DNA of 64,000 bases. It comes from Torreya grandis. Lineage: Eukaryota > Streptophyta > Pinopsida > Cupressales > Taxaceae. Every line of letters begins with the position of its first letter. Within the stretch, counting starts at the first letter, position 1. The DNA is taken from positions 248,001-312,000 of the forward strand of contig JARHVA010002427.1 in the NCBI GenBank assembly GCA_037957365.1. Direction: 5' to 3'. The position numbers and the translations under genes were made by a program. Below, piece by piece: positions 44,303 through 56,280 of this stretch. The notes under the pieces were generated by a model. It did no database searches, was not told where the DNA came from, and saw nothing but the letters and a program-made list of their open reading frames with translations.

Positions 44303-47300
44303 TATTGATGCCTAAATATGTATCATAAGGTCATTAGAGTGTTTAAGTAACACTTATCATTATAGAATTCAAATAATTTAGAGCATGAGTTTTATTTTGT
44401 GATAATCTTGTTATCTATGATGGAATAGAGATAGAAAAATGATTATTTCACAATATTTATAATGCCTGGTGGTTGGGAGCCACCATGGCCTACAAATATT
44501 TACAAATAAAAAGATGATTTATGCTAATTAAGGTGAATTATGATCAATTCTAAGTATAATTATAAACTAAGATGGATATATATAATGAATCTTTAATCTA
44601 AAATGAATTGGTTAAAAAAGAAGCAAAAGGAAGGTTAGGGCAGAGAGAAAATGTGTTGTTGTTGATCTTCATTCAAGCATCATGACAAAGTTCAAATATT
44701 ATCTAGGTATGTACTTAAAACCAATATATGATATGAAATAGATTAAGATCAAATCTTACCACACATTAATCAAACTTCTAAGGAATGTGAAAAATAATGC
44801 AAATAAGAACCAAGCTTACTTTAAAGATTTACCCCTATAAGTAGATATCCGATGCACATCTATAAATATAGAGAAAATAAAATGAAGTAAACTAGAGAAA
44901 CTTTAGTTATCCTAGCATAAGCACAAGTTAAAAATTTTGCATTCAAAGGTACACACCAAGATTCTACAAGAACTATTAAAATCTAGAATTTAGAATAGAT
45001 GAATGAGAGAGAATCCATATAACAATTCACACAAACAAAATGAGACAATATTTTTGGAATTCTCTACTTGCATTAGTTGCTTGAATTTTACACTAGTTTT
45101 TAGCTCAAAAGTCCCTCCTTTTTACAATTAACAATGCTCTTTTTATAAGATCCAAGGCATCATGTCAATCAGTCTCATCTAATTACATTTGTACAAGTGT
45201 ATAGGATAGGTGTCCTTTCTATTGCATTCTAGAAAAAATGACCTTTTCCTTTTAATAGATAGGTTTATAGACAATCTACTCTTACAATTATACATGTCTA
45301 TACAAAAGAATATCATATTTCAAAATATTATACAAATCTGGTTATAAAAAGAATATTCTCAATTCATTTATTTGCTAAGCCCCTTTATGGTTTTTATCCA
45401 TTATGGCTAATATTTCTGACTGCATTGATGTTTTTGACCTTGTCTATTAATAACCTAGCTGACTTTGAGTCAACTTCTAGATTAAAGTGTTCTTGCATAG
45501 GTGGCAATCCATCTCTCTTTGGCTTGGTCCTTCACATCCTCAGTTCATAAAATCTTCCTTTTGTCATTTTTGCTTATGTGGTACCTTCATTGCACTTTTT
45601 TGGAATCTTGCTTAAATTTCATTAGCTTTGAGCCTCTTTGAAATGTCCATCTTTGCTTTGCACTATCAAATCAGCCTACACGGATCAACATAGATTATAG
45701 ATCTTCAAATTATTTAGATCTAACCAACTATCTTAAATTTGACATCCAAATGATCATCATTTGACATCTACATGGATGTCATTGATAGGTACATGACCAT
45801 AAAATTTAAGCTCATCCATGAGGATATTTTCTATCTTAAATTTGACATTTGCATGACCATCATTTGACATTCATATTGACATCACTGATGAGTGCACAAC
45901 TATTAATTTTAAGATCAGCATCAAGGCTCTTTACTATCTTAAATTTGACATATGTGTGACCATCATTTAATGCCTACACTGACATCATTGATAGGCATGC
46001 AATCATCAAATTTAAGCTCATCTTCAGGACTGACTACCAATATTGCCACTTGTCATTTTTTAGTTTGCTCTATTCCTGTATGTGCCACATGTTGACTACT
46101 CAGTTATTCTAGTCTTTGAAATATGGATCTAAGGTTATGCCACCTGACAGTCCTACAAGAGATCAGAGCTTCATTAAAAATTTTGCATTGATCTTTCTCT
46201 ATTCGATCTTGGTCCTCTACTTAAACATGCGCTATTGATCCTACATAGAATAGCGAAAGTTAAGCTTGATACTTAGGATAAAAATATTAAGCTAAGCTCT
46301 AAACATAATATACATGACCTCATGAATTTAAAATAGACTCACCATAAATACCTTCGACCATGGTTTTAAACATAGAACAAAAGGGACCCCATGAATAATT
46401 AAAGGGACCAAATGTATGGATTTTAACCTAAGATTTTTAAGCTAGGCTAAACATAGAAAAGGGACCCTTTAGAATATGACTTAGCATAAGGTCTTAACCT
46501 AAGGTTTCATTGTATAAATAAATATGATGAAACTTTGGGATAAGGTCTTAGGCTAAGTAATAAAATTGGTCCTATATTTTAGATGGACCATGCTAAGATA
46601 AAAGGGATCGTGGATGAAAAGATATGAAAAGGGACCAAGCATGAATTTTTAACCTTAGGTTTGGTTATGTTGAAAAATAATACCAATACTTAGTATAATA
46701 ATTAAACTAAGTCCATGGCATTTAAATTGATTTAGATAATTTATTTTGTGATTTTAGCATCAGGGGAAATGTCTCAAACCAAATGTTTGAAATAGTCCTC
46801 CTAAATAGTTATTTAGTAAGGCCTTTGTCTGAGACAAAAGTCATGAAGGGAACTTTACATAGGGGAAAGGGAACTTTAAAAAGTTTGAAGGATAATTAAG
46901 GAAGGCAAAGGACCATTTCAAAAATCCTAAAGGGCAAGTTTAAAGATAAGGTGCCTCTTACAAAAATCTTGAAGGGTACATCTGAAAGATAAAGTGCCCC
47001 TTAAAAAATCCTGAAAGATGATTTCAAAGAAGTCGAAGGGCATTCCAAAAAACTTGAAGGGTATGTGCCCTTCACAAAAATCTTGAAGGATAATTTCATT
47101 AAGGCAAAGGTCACTTTCAAAATATTTGTAGACAAATTACCATGGGGAAGATGTTTTAGGCCTTTTGTGTTAGACAAAATGTCTGAAACAAAAATCCATA
47201 AGGATCACTTCAAGAAATAATAAGTCTGAAACAAATATGCTAAAGGGTAAGTGCAAAGAGGCTAAAGGTAAATTCTTCAAGAAAAATCCCTGATAGAATA

Positions 47301-48074
47301 GGTCCACAGGGAAATTGTTTTGGACAAAATGTTCAAAATAATTGTCCTAACATAGATAATTCTAAAGGAATAGACCAATTGCATAAGCCCTGAAAGAAAA
47401 TTTGAACAAAAGCCTAAAAGTACTTGGAAAAATTATCCTAAATATAAATCCCAGAGGTTAATTCATTCAAGATAAACCTCTAAAGGAAAAGCCCAAAAAG
47501 ACATGTCTGAAACATAATAAAAAGACTTTGCATTTAGACTTAGACCACATGAAAAATAGAAATGTCCGAAGGGGGGCTCAAGAATAATAAGAACTTAGCA
47601 TGGATTTTTAGACTAAGGTTTGCTCATGTTGAAAAACATGACTAAGCCTTTGTAAATAAAAATTAAACTAAGCCCATAGCATTATTTAAAATATTCCCAC
47701 ACAAAAATTTCCCATTAGATTCAAATCAAGTACTTAGACTAAGGGTTTAGCTATTAAAATATGAATCTAACAAACCAAAGGTTAGTAAAGAATCAAGTTA
47801 ACACTAAAATCATGAAACCCAAGAATTATTCATTCTAAGTAGACTTTATTGGACCTACAACCTGAAACATAGATATCCAATGTTAGCACTTTAGATAACG
47901 ACAAACTAGAACCATGAATAAATATGCTAACAAAACTAGGTATGGGTGATCTTCAAATAAAAATAATGTGAAAACATGTTAATGATACTCTGATCAAGTG
48001 AATTTTCTACTTCAAGGCAAAAATTTGCACTAGGGTCCCCATGTTTCAGAAATGGGGGTATGTTGACCTCAATA
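44303..48074 (-). repeat. 5' LTR (right) of the 14.9-kb element
   Basis: 3,772 bp, homologous end to end with 33,133-36,894. The outer edge abuts GGATG (48,075). It holds the same triplet repeat (45,733-46,040), hairpins (46,499-46,538, near 46,650 and 47,612) and AAAGG-rich block (46,750-47,500). The two LTRs differ at many scattered positions, so the insertion is not recent. Confidence 0.93.
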
Positions 48075-48079
48075 GGATG
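48075..48079. repeat. Target site duplication, right copy (GGATG)
   Basis: Exact match to 33,128-33,132. Confidence 0.9.
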
Positions 48080-49140
48080 TAGATACCTACATGTTTTGAT
48101 TACCTATTAGGGATATGAATACTACCTTAGAGGATGTGTATAGGATCCCATAATTTCCTATTACTAAGTAGAGATCCATATTATAGGAGGATACTGGTGA
48201 TTGGGATATACAGTGGGCTAATAGATGTTTTTCCATTATGGGTGCAATGACTCATCATATAGAGAACCATGGTGATATATTATTATCACTGATTGTCACA
48301 GTAGATGTTTCATAGCTATGCAAGTTCTTATCGATTTTATTGTCTTATATATGGCTATAAATGGGAGTGGTGTTTCTATCTCATATATGATGCATGAGAT
48401 AGTGTAGGATATAGAGGATCATAGGATCATATACTCATGGAGTGTCACTATGGTATCCCACCTATACTAGGATTTATACCATTTTATGCAAGAGATGTGT
48501 GGCAGAGGTATTAGATCTTCCACACTATCACACTATTGGGCATATGAGCATATAAAAATGAGTAGGCCAGTGTTGACTCTATGAGGTTATTAGGCCCATT
48601 TGTAGTCATTTATGTAGAGGTGGAATGGGATGACCCATGTTCCCATGAGGAGTATGATGCAATGTCGACATGTGCTAGATAGTTTGAAAGCTAGAGACAT
48701 TATCTAGAGACCTTACAAGGGCTATAAGGGATGACCTAAGGATAGTGCTCAGCTAAGATAAGTTCAAGTGAGTTATTGGTTCTATGACAATTAGGTTAAT
48801 GTATATGAGAGGTTCTAGTATGAACAAGTGACATGATAGTTTAGTTTTACTTAGTATGTACCCCCAACACTAGTGGTGTAGTTGAGGAGTTATCAGGCTC
48901 CATTGAGGCCAAGTAGTAGCCCAGGCCATCAATTATAGAGTTAGACTCAATTCTATTGATAAATCAGGATCTGTTGATTAACATACCATATGTGGATGAT
49001 ATAAGAGTCATTAATGCCTATAAATCCTAGTGGAGAGATCATATATGGGCATCTCTATTTTTGAGAGGTGGGATTGTTGTAGAGGATGTACTAGATGTGG
49101 AGCCCCTTAGGGATATCGATGGTAAATTGTCATCGTATGT
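48080..49140 (+). pseudogene. Plant mobile domain (PMD) protein, 3' part
   Basis: Continues the frame broken at 33,132: D-V-D-T-Y-M-F, stop, LPIRDMNTTLEDVYRI. This equals the family motif 'RWD.dTh.FRLP.GEMT.TLEDVYRILR.P' with Trp to TAG and Arg to TGA changes. Further on are DTGDWDIQWA, VAEVLDLPHYHTIGHMSI, KLETLSRDLTRAIRDDLRIV and, in another frame near 49,060, ISIFERW/ASLFLRGGIVVEDVLDVE. PMD function is thought to lie in transposons and in silencing or division-related host proteins. Stops are frequent, at sites where Trp, Gln or Arg would be expected. The coding end is unclear. Confidence 0.78.
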
Positions 49141-50324
49141 TTGTATATTATGTCTATTTGGTTACTCATTTACTTGGTTAATAATCTGATGCATTACGTG
49201 GGTATGTGTAGGTTCAAGTGATGATGAGTATTGAGAGACTACCATCGAGTCTACACTCCAAATATTGACACTATATATTCTTAATGATGTCATGGATGAT
49301 GGCTTAGTAGAGAGGTCTAGGGATGTTTTTAGTTTTCATGCCCATTTGGTCAATCAAGTTATGATAGTTATTATGATGTATAAATGAGTATCAGTGGACA
49401 AGGATGAGGCATGCATAGAGTTATATAGATGGTCCATGCCTACTATTAGCAAAGGTTCTTAGTTTAATAGAACATGCTAAGGATGAGGATAGTTAAGTTT
49501 TATTAGTCTATGTAGTATAGTACAGAGAATTCATTTTTACCAAAAACATGATAAAACTGAGTTATTGTATGATTGAAAGGAACTAAGATTAACTAGAGTT
49601 TTATTTAAGTTTATAGAGAATTCAAATTACTTTAATACAGATTAAACCAAAAATTAAATATGATAACACATACAAGGAATAACATAATAAATATGATAGG
49701 TAACCATAACCAAAAAGCCTATATTAATCTCAGCAAAAGGCCATCAACTTCTTCATACAAGCATACATATTTAAAGTTGCTATAGTTCTTGACTATTCAT
49801 ATTATTCTCATAAATTGTTGCTAAAATGAGAATATTATTCATCTTCTATCCTTTCACAAATTGAAGAGGATAGGATAAAATACATATAGCTAATAAATTC
49901 ATATATAATGCATGAATATTTAAAGAATATCTTACACAACTTTTCTTATCTATTTTTCTTCTCCTAACACTTTCCTAGACTTAAAGTGTTGTCTCATCCT
50001 AAAAAAAATTCATAGGTTCATCTATCTATGTGCTGAGGGTAGAAGCTAAAAATTTGATTAGACTAGTTACAGTCATAGTACTCTCTCAAGGCACCTTTTC
50101 CAATTTTCACCTCTTACACACTACTTAGCTACCCTTTTAGGTTTTCAACTAAGCATCATACTAACCTACCACCCCTTTAGGTTTTCAATAGTTTGGCATA
50201 ACTAGGTGGCTTCCCTTTATGGTTTTTCAACCATCCTAGCCCTCCTTGTCTCACTAGTCATCCCTAATACAAAATTTGTTTAAAACATTACAAAAAATTT
50301 CAAAAATTATGCATTACACAGTAC
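49141..50324. other. No gene; short repeats near the right side
   Basis: AT-rich sequence between the PMD remnant and the end of the minus-strand 3' frame. From 50,125 to 50,235 a phrase like ACCCCTTTAGGTTTTCAA recurs three to four times about 40-50 bp apart. Confidence 0.5.
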
Positions 50325-53300
50325 TCAACTAGAAGGAGGTGGTGTCTTAGAAGAAGAAGGCTAACTAGTAGGATCCTTGACCTTAGACTGAGCATCCATG
50401 TACTACATGATCTCTTTCTAGAATTCTAATGGTGGTAGTAAATAAGGACTTTAAGCATTACGGTCACCTCACTGTAGAATGGAGCCAGGTCAATATTGAA
50501 TGCATCCCAATCAAGAATTACTTCCTAGACCATGTGAATCAAGATTTATAATGGTGCATAACACCCAATGAGTTATTTGAGGTCTATTTTCTAAGTGGCA
50601 CTTATGTCTTCCCTTATATTATTGACCTTCAATTGAATCTTTGCACTCAGATGCTCCAGCTTTTTCGTGTATCTTTCTACCTAAAGCCCCAAAAATATAA
50701 TACAATGTAGGTCCTATTTCCATTTGAGGTGTTGATCATGAACATTATCCTTAGCATTGAATTATTAATGGAGATCAAGTTCTATTTCATTTATTGAGGC
50801 AATCTGGTTTTACATAGTTGTGATAGTTGTGGCAATTGCGATAAAGTCTATGTTAGAGCTAACAAGGGTATTATCAAGCTATTGCTTCTAGTATAGAAGA
50901 CTACATGCAATTTTATGGGCTTATAGAGCTTTGATGTCATGCAAACTTTGATACTCCTCCAGTAGATTAATCAAAGTCATGGTTACAGTCTTCAATTTGT
51001 AGCCCAAGTTATCGAGTACATGAAGTTACTATGTTATGCACCAATCTTTTGTGAGCTCTATAACTAAGGTCATTAGCCTACTGTGGTCAGATATGACATG
51101 TTCCCCAATGACTCAAGAGGTTAAGGTTCATCAAGTGTCTTTGATTATCTTCATTACTTCATGCATGTGAAACTTGAGTTCAACATTCTCTACCTTTGAT
51201 TCGTCCCACTCTTGCTTTAGGGAGGTAGCCTTTTGTGTGATAAAATCTTAAATTGTTATGGCCCCCTCCAACTATTTCTTCAAAGGCAAGTGAGAGACAT
51301 CCAAAGAGGCCTCCTATCTAACTAGAAGAGTGGTCAATGTACTTTTCATTGTTACAATATCCTAGTGTGTCATGGTGGCTAGAGGGAGGGAAAAGGTGGT
51401 ATGTCGAGTAGTGATTAAGGGAACATCCCAAATCCATATAGCTCATAGTGAAATTTATGGTAGATATGTGTGTGACTATATCATGGTTGATGCTTATTGT
51501 TACATTGTGGCCTCTACTATCATCTTATCTTATTGTACAGCATCCTTAGCCATCTTCTATATGACCTATTCCTCCTATTTCTTCTTCCTATCTTCTTCCT
51601 CCATCTTCTTTTTCCCCTCCTCTTCTTCTTGATTCTTATTTTCTACTTACTATCTTATCTTGTCCTCTTCCTCTTTCTTAGTCTTTTATTCCTCTTCCTT
51701 CTTCTTTTTCTCTTTGACTTCCTCTTTCTCTTTCTTCTTTCTCTCATCTTATTCTTCTCTCTACTTCTCTTGCTCTTCCTTCTTTCTCTATTTTTCTATT
51801 TCTATTTTTTTGTTCTTATTCCTACACAGCTTGGGCCTACACCTGGGCTTATGCTTATGCCTACACTTGTTTTTTCCATAGGTATTCATTATGTTCCTCC
51901 TTATTCTTTTTGGTAGCTTCCTCCTTCTTCTATTGTTGCATGTGATCTATTGCATCTTGTTGTCACTTTCCTTCTTTTTCTTTCTTCTCTTTCTCCTCTT
52001 ATGCTTGTTGTTGTATAACAACTACTTTGTGGGCTTGTCAGGCCATCTCCTAAGCCTTTTTTGTGTTTTCCTCTACATCCTTGGCCTTTTTGGAGCCTCA
52101 GCTTCTTTGGCTTATTGTGTTGCTTATTATTGCTATGCTTATTCTTTCTTTATTTTCTTCTCCTCTTTCTTGAGCTAGCATTCAGCTGCACGAGCAACTT
52201 CTTCTCTAACAGCCTATTGATACTCTATTTTTTGTTTCTCCTATGTTATTTTTCTAACCTCCTATACTTACGATGATGAAGGGGAGTCATTTAGGTGCAC
52301 CTTCAAACTTGTAACCTGTTACTTCCTTCTATCAATTATGACCAGTCTACATTGTGGTAGTGGTATAGAAGTTTTTGAGGTAGGTTGAGCTTCCTACTCA
52401 GTAATTGGTCAACCAAATGTATTTTCTTCCAAATTAAGGGAGTCTCTTATCTCCCACCATGTTTTGGGCCTATGTACAAGTTATTTTGGTGGACTCTCTA
52501 GCAAAGGTGCAAAAACAAAATCAGGTGAAAATGATGGAGTAGTCAATGGTTGTACGAAGTTTATTCTATGTTGAGGTTGTTCCACCTCTTCTTTAAATAT
52601 ATCAATAATGATGGATGGTGGACAAGCTAGAAGTTCCACCCATAGGTTAGGTGTAACCTACTTTAAAATTTGTATAGTGTGCATTACCTTCTAGAAAAAT
52701 AACTCTTTTTCTTCTTCCTTCTTGTAATAGTCTCTAGCCATGTCTATTAGCATGACTTGGTAGACTTCATATGCATTAGTACCCATATCCATGAGGTTGC
52801 AAGAGCCAATAATCTATGGCATCTTTGGGCCATCCTTCTAGGTCCAAGTTTTGCATGTTATTCTCTTTGGAGGAAGTGATGTTGAATGAGGGTTTACTTT
52901 GCACTTCTCCTTATGTTGTTGTGAACTAGATGCTGGCTCTGATGGCTGTATAGTAGGAATTTTTATGCTCGGTGGTATCAATAACAAAGGGGTTTCTCAC
53001 CTAGTTTCATGTTATTTTTGTTTGGCCACCTTAACCTGCATTATGTCTATCATGATGAAGAATGGAAGTAGTTTGAAAGGTGAGCATGGTAGCTCATGAA
53101 TTGTGATGAAGACTCTCTTAAGAAGTAGAGTGACTATGGTAGGTTATCCTAAATACTAAAAGACATCTGGTGGGACTCTAAGGTGTGTGGTGATGAGGTT
53201 TAGACATTCCTCCCATTAAGATTTAAACTTCCCCTCGTGTGTGAGGGATCCACATTCTTACATTCATATGATGTTGCAGAATTCCTACACTGACCAGTAG

Positions 53301-54045
53301 TCTGCATCTAGGTGAACTTCCCCCTTGTGATATTTTCATTATATGAAACAAAGGATAAAGATCAAAAACTGATACTAGAAGGTTTGCCTTAGAGTGGTGT
53401 GGCACTTATCAATTTTTATGAGCAATTATTTGATAAAGTATTTGGTCTAGTGGAATTGTTCACCTTGATGGATCATCCTATAAGCGATGTGCACAATGCC
53501 CTTAAGGATTTATTTGGTAGAATTAGTTGTCTACCAAAATTATTTGGTGATGCATTGACAAGAATGTGTACAAGTTCATCTATAATTTCATCAATTAATA
53601 TCCCTCAATTTTTCCACACATATAGGTCCCAAACTTCTTGCAAGATAGGAGGCATTTTAGTCTTGTAAGGAATTAAGGAGTCTTTACACATAGGCATGCC
53701 CAATGCTCGAGCCATGGCTTATGTATTGATGACCATTGTCTCATCTGGTCCAAAATAGATAGCACCATCATTATATCATCCAAGTAATACTTGAATAATC
53801 TCTCCCATGTCACCAAAAGTTGGCATTCATAGGAGACACTTAACATCTATGTTCTAAAATTTATGGGGAGATATGATGGTAAGTGGTTGTGAAGCATCAA
53901 TAGGGTTAGGCCAAAATATCTTTTGTTCATATTTATGTAGGTATTGAATTAGCTCTTGATCACTATACTTGGTCTGTTGAAACACCATGTCAGTACTCAT
54001 GGCTTCCTTTTATGCTTTAGAGAGGGGTCAGATTAGTGGCATGGT
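50325..54045 (-). pseudogene. Long unidentified 3' reading frame with coiled coil
   Basis: Lies downstream of integrase on the same strand. Start near 54,045 (DTMPLI; the duplicate at 56,615 has a clear ATG, MDTMPLI); end TSXPSSSKTPPPSS then TGA at 50,325-50,327 (X = stop). About 1,240 codons with in-frame stops. N-terminal third: YSDQELIQYLHKYEQKIFWP, IIQVLLG, AMARALGMPMCKDSLIPY, KMPPILQEVWDLYVWK, IIDELVHILVNASPNNFGRQ. Middle: LDADYWSV, WEECLNLITTHLRVPPDVF, then a Ser/Pro-rich linker. From about 52,260 to 51,400 it is Lys/Glu/Ala/Gln-rich (EEVARAAEC, KEAEAPKKAKDVEENTKKA, EEKEKKEKEG), typical coiled coil. The C-terminal part has LINLLEEYQSLHDIKAL. I see no membrane segment, zinc knuckle or enzyme motif, and I do not recognise the family. 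Its position is that of the 3' 'env-like' frame of Athila elements, but it is much longer and soluble-looking. Confidence 0.7.
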
Positions 54046-56268
54046 ATCCACAGTTGTGTAAGAATAATTTTGAGTGCTTCTAAATTTTTTGTGTGATAAA
54101 ATTAGTTTGAATCTTGATAGTAATAGCTATCAAAAATATGCTAAGGATGAAATGTGAACTTAAAGTTTGAAATTAGCTTTTATAGTTTTCATACCTCTTG
54201 GCTTCCATGTCCAAGCCATACTTAGCTATCCACTCATCTTGAATGCAATGGAAAATGTGGAAAATCAATTTCTAATCTACCCATTAAAGTAGTTAGTCAT
54301 TGGTGTATGTGTGGAGTTACATCATTATGCCCTTAGATATTCATATGAGAGGTACGACCTATTGATGTTGACTTGCTATTGATTTGTTGAATATCACATC
54401 CATCAACCCATTGCTCTTGAATTTACTTTTAGTGGATGCTCATTATCTAATGGATATCTTGCTAATGTGATATTTTGACATCTTTCCTAGACTTAATATT
54501 TTTTAGTCACTCCTCTTTAAATTTGTTGATAGTACACATGGATCTTCCTATGCATGTCTAGTACACATGATACTTAGTCTTTATACTTCACCAATGTTAT
54601 TGCTATGATCATATACAAATAAACAAAATAAAAAATAAGTACACACAAAAAACTTACAAAATAGATAAATCCTAATCTTCATGGTGCTACTCAGTACCCA
54701 CTTAGCTTACATAATGAGATCAATAGACTATTGGTGGTAGGGCTTAAGCCTACAACCATTTACTCACCATGGAAACATGGTTCCCTGAAGATCCCTTAAA
54801 AGTACCATTACTTATTAAGTCATGTATAATTTAAGGCCCTTTCCATCTTATTTTTAGTTTACTTGGGAATGCTCTGAACCGGCTATCATACAATAAAACT
54901 AGCTGATTTTTGTGAAATTCTTTGTGGCACAAATTCTTATCATTCCATGATTTTTGGTTTTGCTTATGCACTTCTTATGTCGATGCTTCTATTTTTTTGA
55001 ACTCATCCATCCTATTTATTTCAAGAAACCAATTAGTAATAGATTCACAATCTCCTAAATGCATGACCATAATGATGCATAGGGTATTAGATATTCCATT
55101 AGCATGACTACTTTTAGGCCATACACTAGCTTAAATGGTGTAAATCCTATAGCCATTTTGTAATTTGTGTGATATTCCCACAAGATCATAGGAATGTGAT
55201 CTTTCCAATCATCCCACTTAACATCATATATTTTTGTGAGCATTTTCCCTAGTACCTTATTTGAAGCTTTAGCCTAGCCATTCACCTATGGATGATAGGC
55301 AGTGATTTTATGATGAGATATCATAAACACTTTAGTCAAGGCATTTATGGTATTTTTGAGGAATTACATTTCTTTGTCATAGACTAACTTGATCAGACAT
55401 CCAAACCTTGTAATGATATTTTCATTTAAAAACTTTGTTGCATCCTTCACACCATAACTAGGTGTGGCAACAGCTTTAACCCACTTAGTAAAATAATTTG
55501 TTGTAGTAATGATGTATCTAGCTTCATTTCACTTTCTTAGTGGGTTGATTAGTCCTATAAAATAAATACCCCACTATTTGAATGGCTACTCTACTAATAA
55601 GGGTTGTAATAGCATCTCATCTTTTTGGAGTGGTTTTAACATACATTGGTAGACACTACAATGTTGCACAACTCTATGTACATCTTGGAATAAATTTGGC
55701 CACCATATTCCACTCTATATAATTTTTCTAGATGTAGCCTCTCCGGCAAAATGTCCTCTTGTAACTCCTTAATGAAATTCCTCCAAGAGTTGAGGTTGTT
55801 CATGTTCAAGAACAACCCTATGCATGACTTCATCCTTTCCTAAGTGATATAATAATCCATTAATGATAGTATATGGTAGTGCTCTAGTCATAAACTATTT
55901 TTTATCTCACTCCTAAAAGTGTACAGGGAAGATTCATTGCTCAAGGAAGTTGGTAATAGCTTTAAAATTTTAAATAATCATAAAGACATGGAAGAGGTGT
56001 GCATCAGGTGAGTCTTCTTGTAGTTCTTTTAGATCTTCATCATTTGGAATGTAGTTGAGTTGTTCAAGTTCTACATTTTCTCTACCTAGTTTTATGTTTA
56101 TATGAAATTAAAATTCCTAAAACAACATCAACCAATGAGATATTCATCCCCTTAACATTAGTTTGTTGACTAGATACTTTAGGGCTTGATGGTCAGTGAA
56201 AACTTCAAATGGCATCACAAAAAGATAGTTTTGGAATTTTTGGAGTGTGAATATAATGGCTAATGCTT
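53706..56268 (-). repeat. Tandem duplication of 2.56 kb, copy 1
   Basis: Direct repeat of 56,269-58,834, offset 2,560-2,565 bp and near-identical by eye. Each copy holds the RNase H end, full integrase, the pol C-terminus and the first part of the 3' frame. The joint (TAATGCTTGAGCCATGG at 56,261) fuses the RNase H side of one copy with the 3' frame of the other. Confidence 0.95.
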
Positions 56269-56280
56269 GAGCCATGGCTT
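54690..56280 (-). pseudogene. Athila-like RNase H end and integrase, downstream copy
   Basis: Duplicate of the domain at 57,250-58,850. Open pieces at 55,833-55,636 (ELQEDILPERLHLEKLYRVE and onward, the zinc-domain side) and 55,243-55,055 (KIYDVKWDDWKDHIPMILWE, FTPFKLVYGLKVVMLMEYLI). The end reads VNGCRLKPYHQ near 54,730, the typical pol terminus. The catalytic core has the same losses as the other copy. It follows a truncated 3' frame instead of RT, so it was made by duplication and not by a separate element. Confidence 0.88.

Larger units (their letters stand above)
33133..48074 (-). mobile_element. Complete long-LTR Ty3/gypsy retrotransposon with extra RNase H
   Basis: 14,942 bp: two LTRs of about 3.77 kb around a 7.4-kb internal region. 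The minus-strand order is gag, protease, archaeal-type RNase H, RT, Ty3 RNase H, integrase. Flanked by the 5-bp duplication GGATG, and the host PMD frame rejoins exactly when the element is removed. LTR termini on the coding strand read TATTGAGG...TCGACA, a decayed TGTTGA/TCAACA pair. LTR length and the second RNase H point to the Tat/Ogre side of Ty3/gypsy. Stops and frameshifts in every domain make it inactive. Confidence 0.92.

Noticed and set aside
51372..52276. Several overlapping plus-strand frames rich in Leu, Ser and Phe, looking like membrane proteins
   Set aside because: They are the complement of the Lys/Glu-rich coiled-coil frame on the minus strand; GAA/GAG/AAG codons read backwards give Leu, Phe and Ser.
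50325..54045. Calling the 3' frame a viral-type envelope gene
   Set aside because: Position fits, but I see no signal peptide, membrane segment or surface-protein motif, and the bulk is soluble coiled coil.
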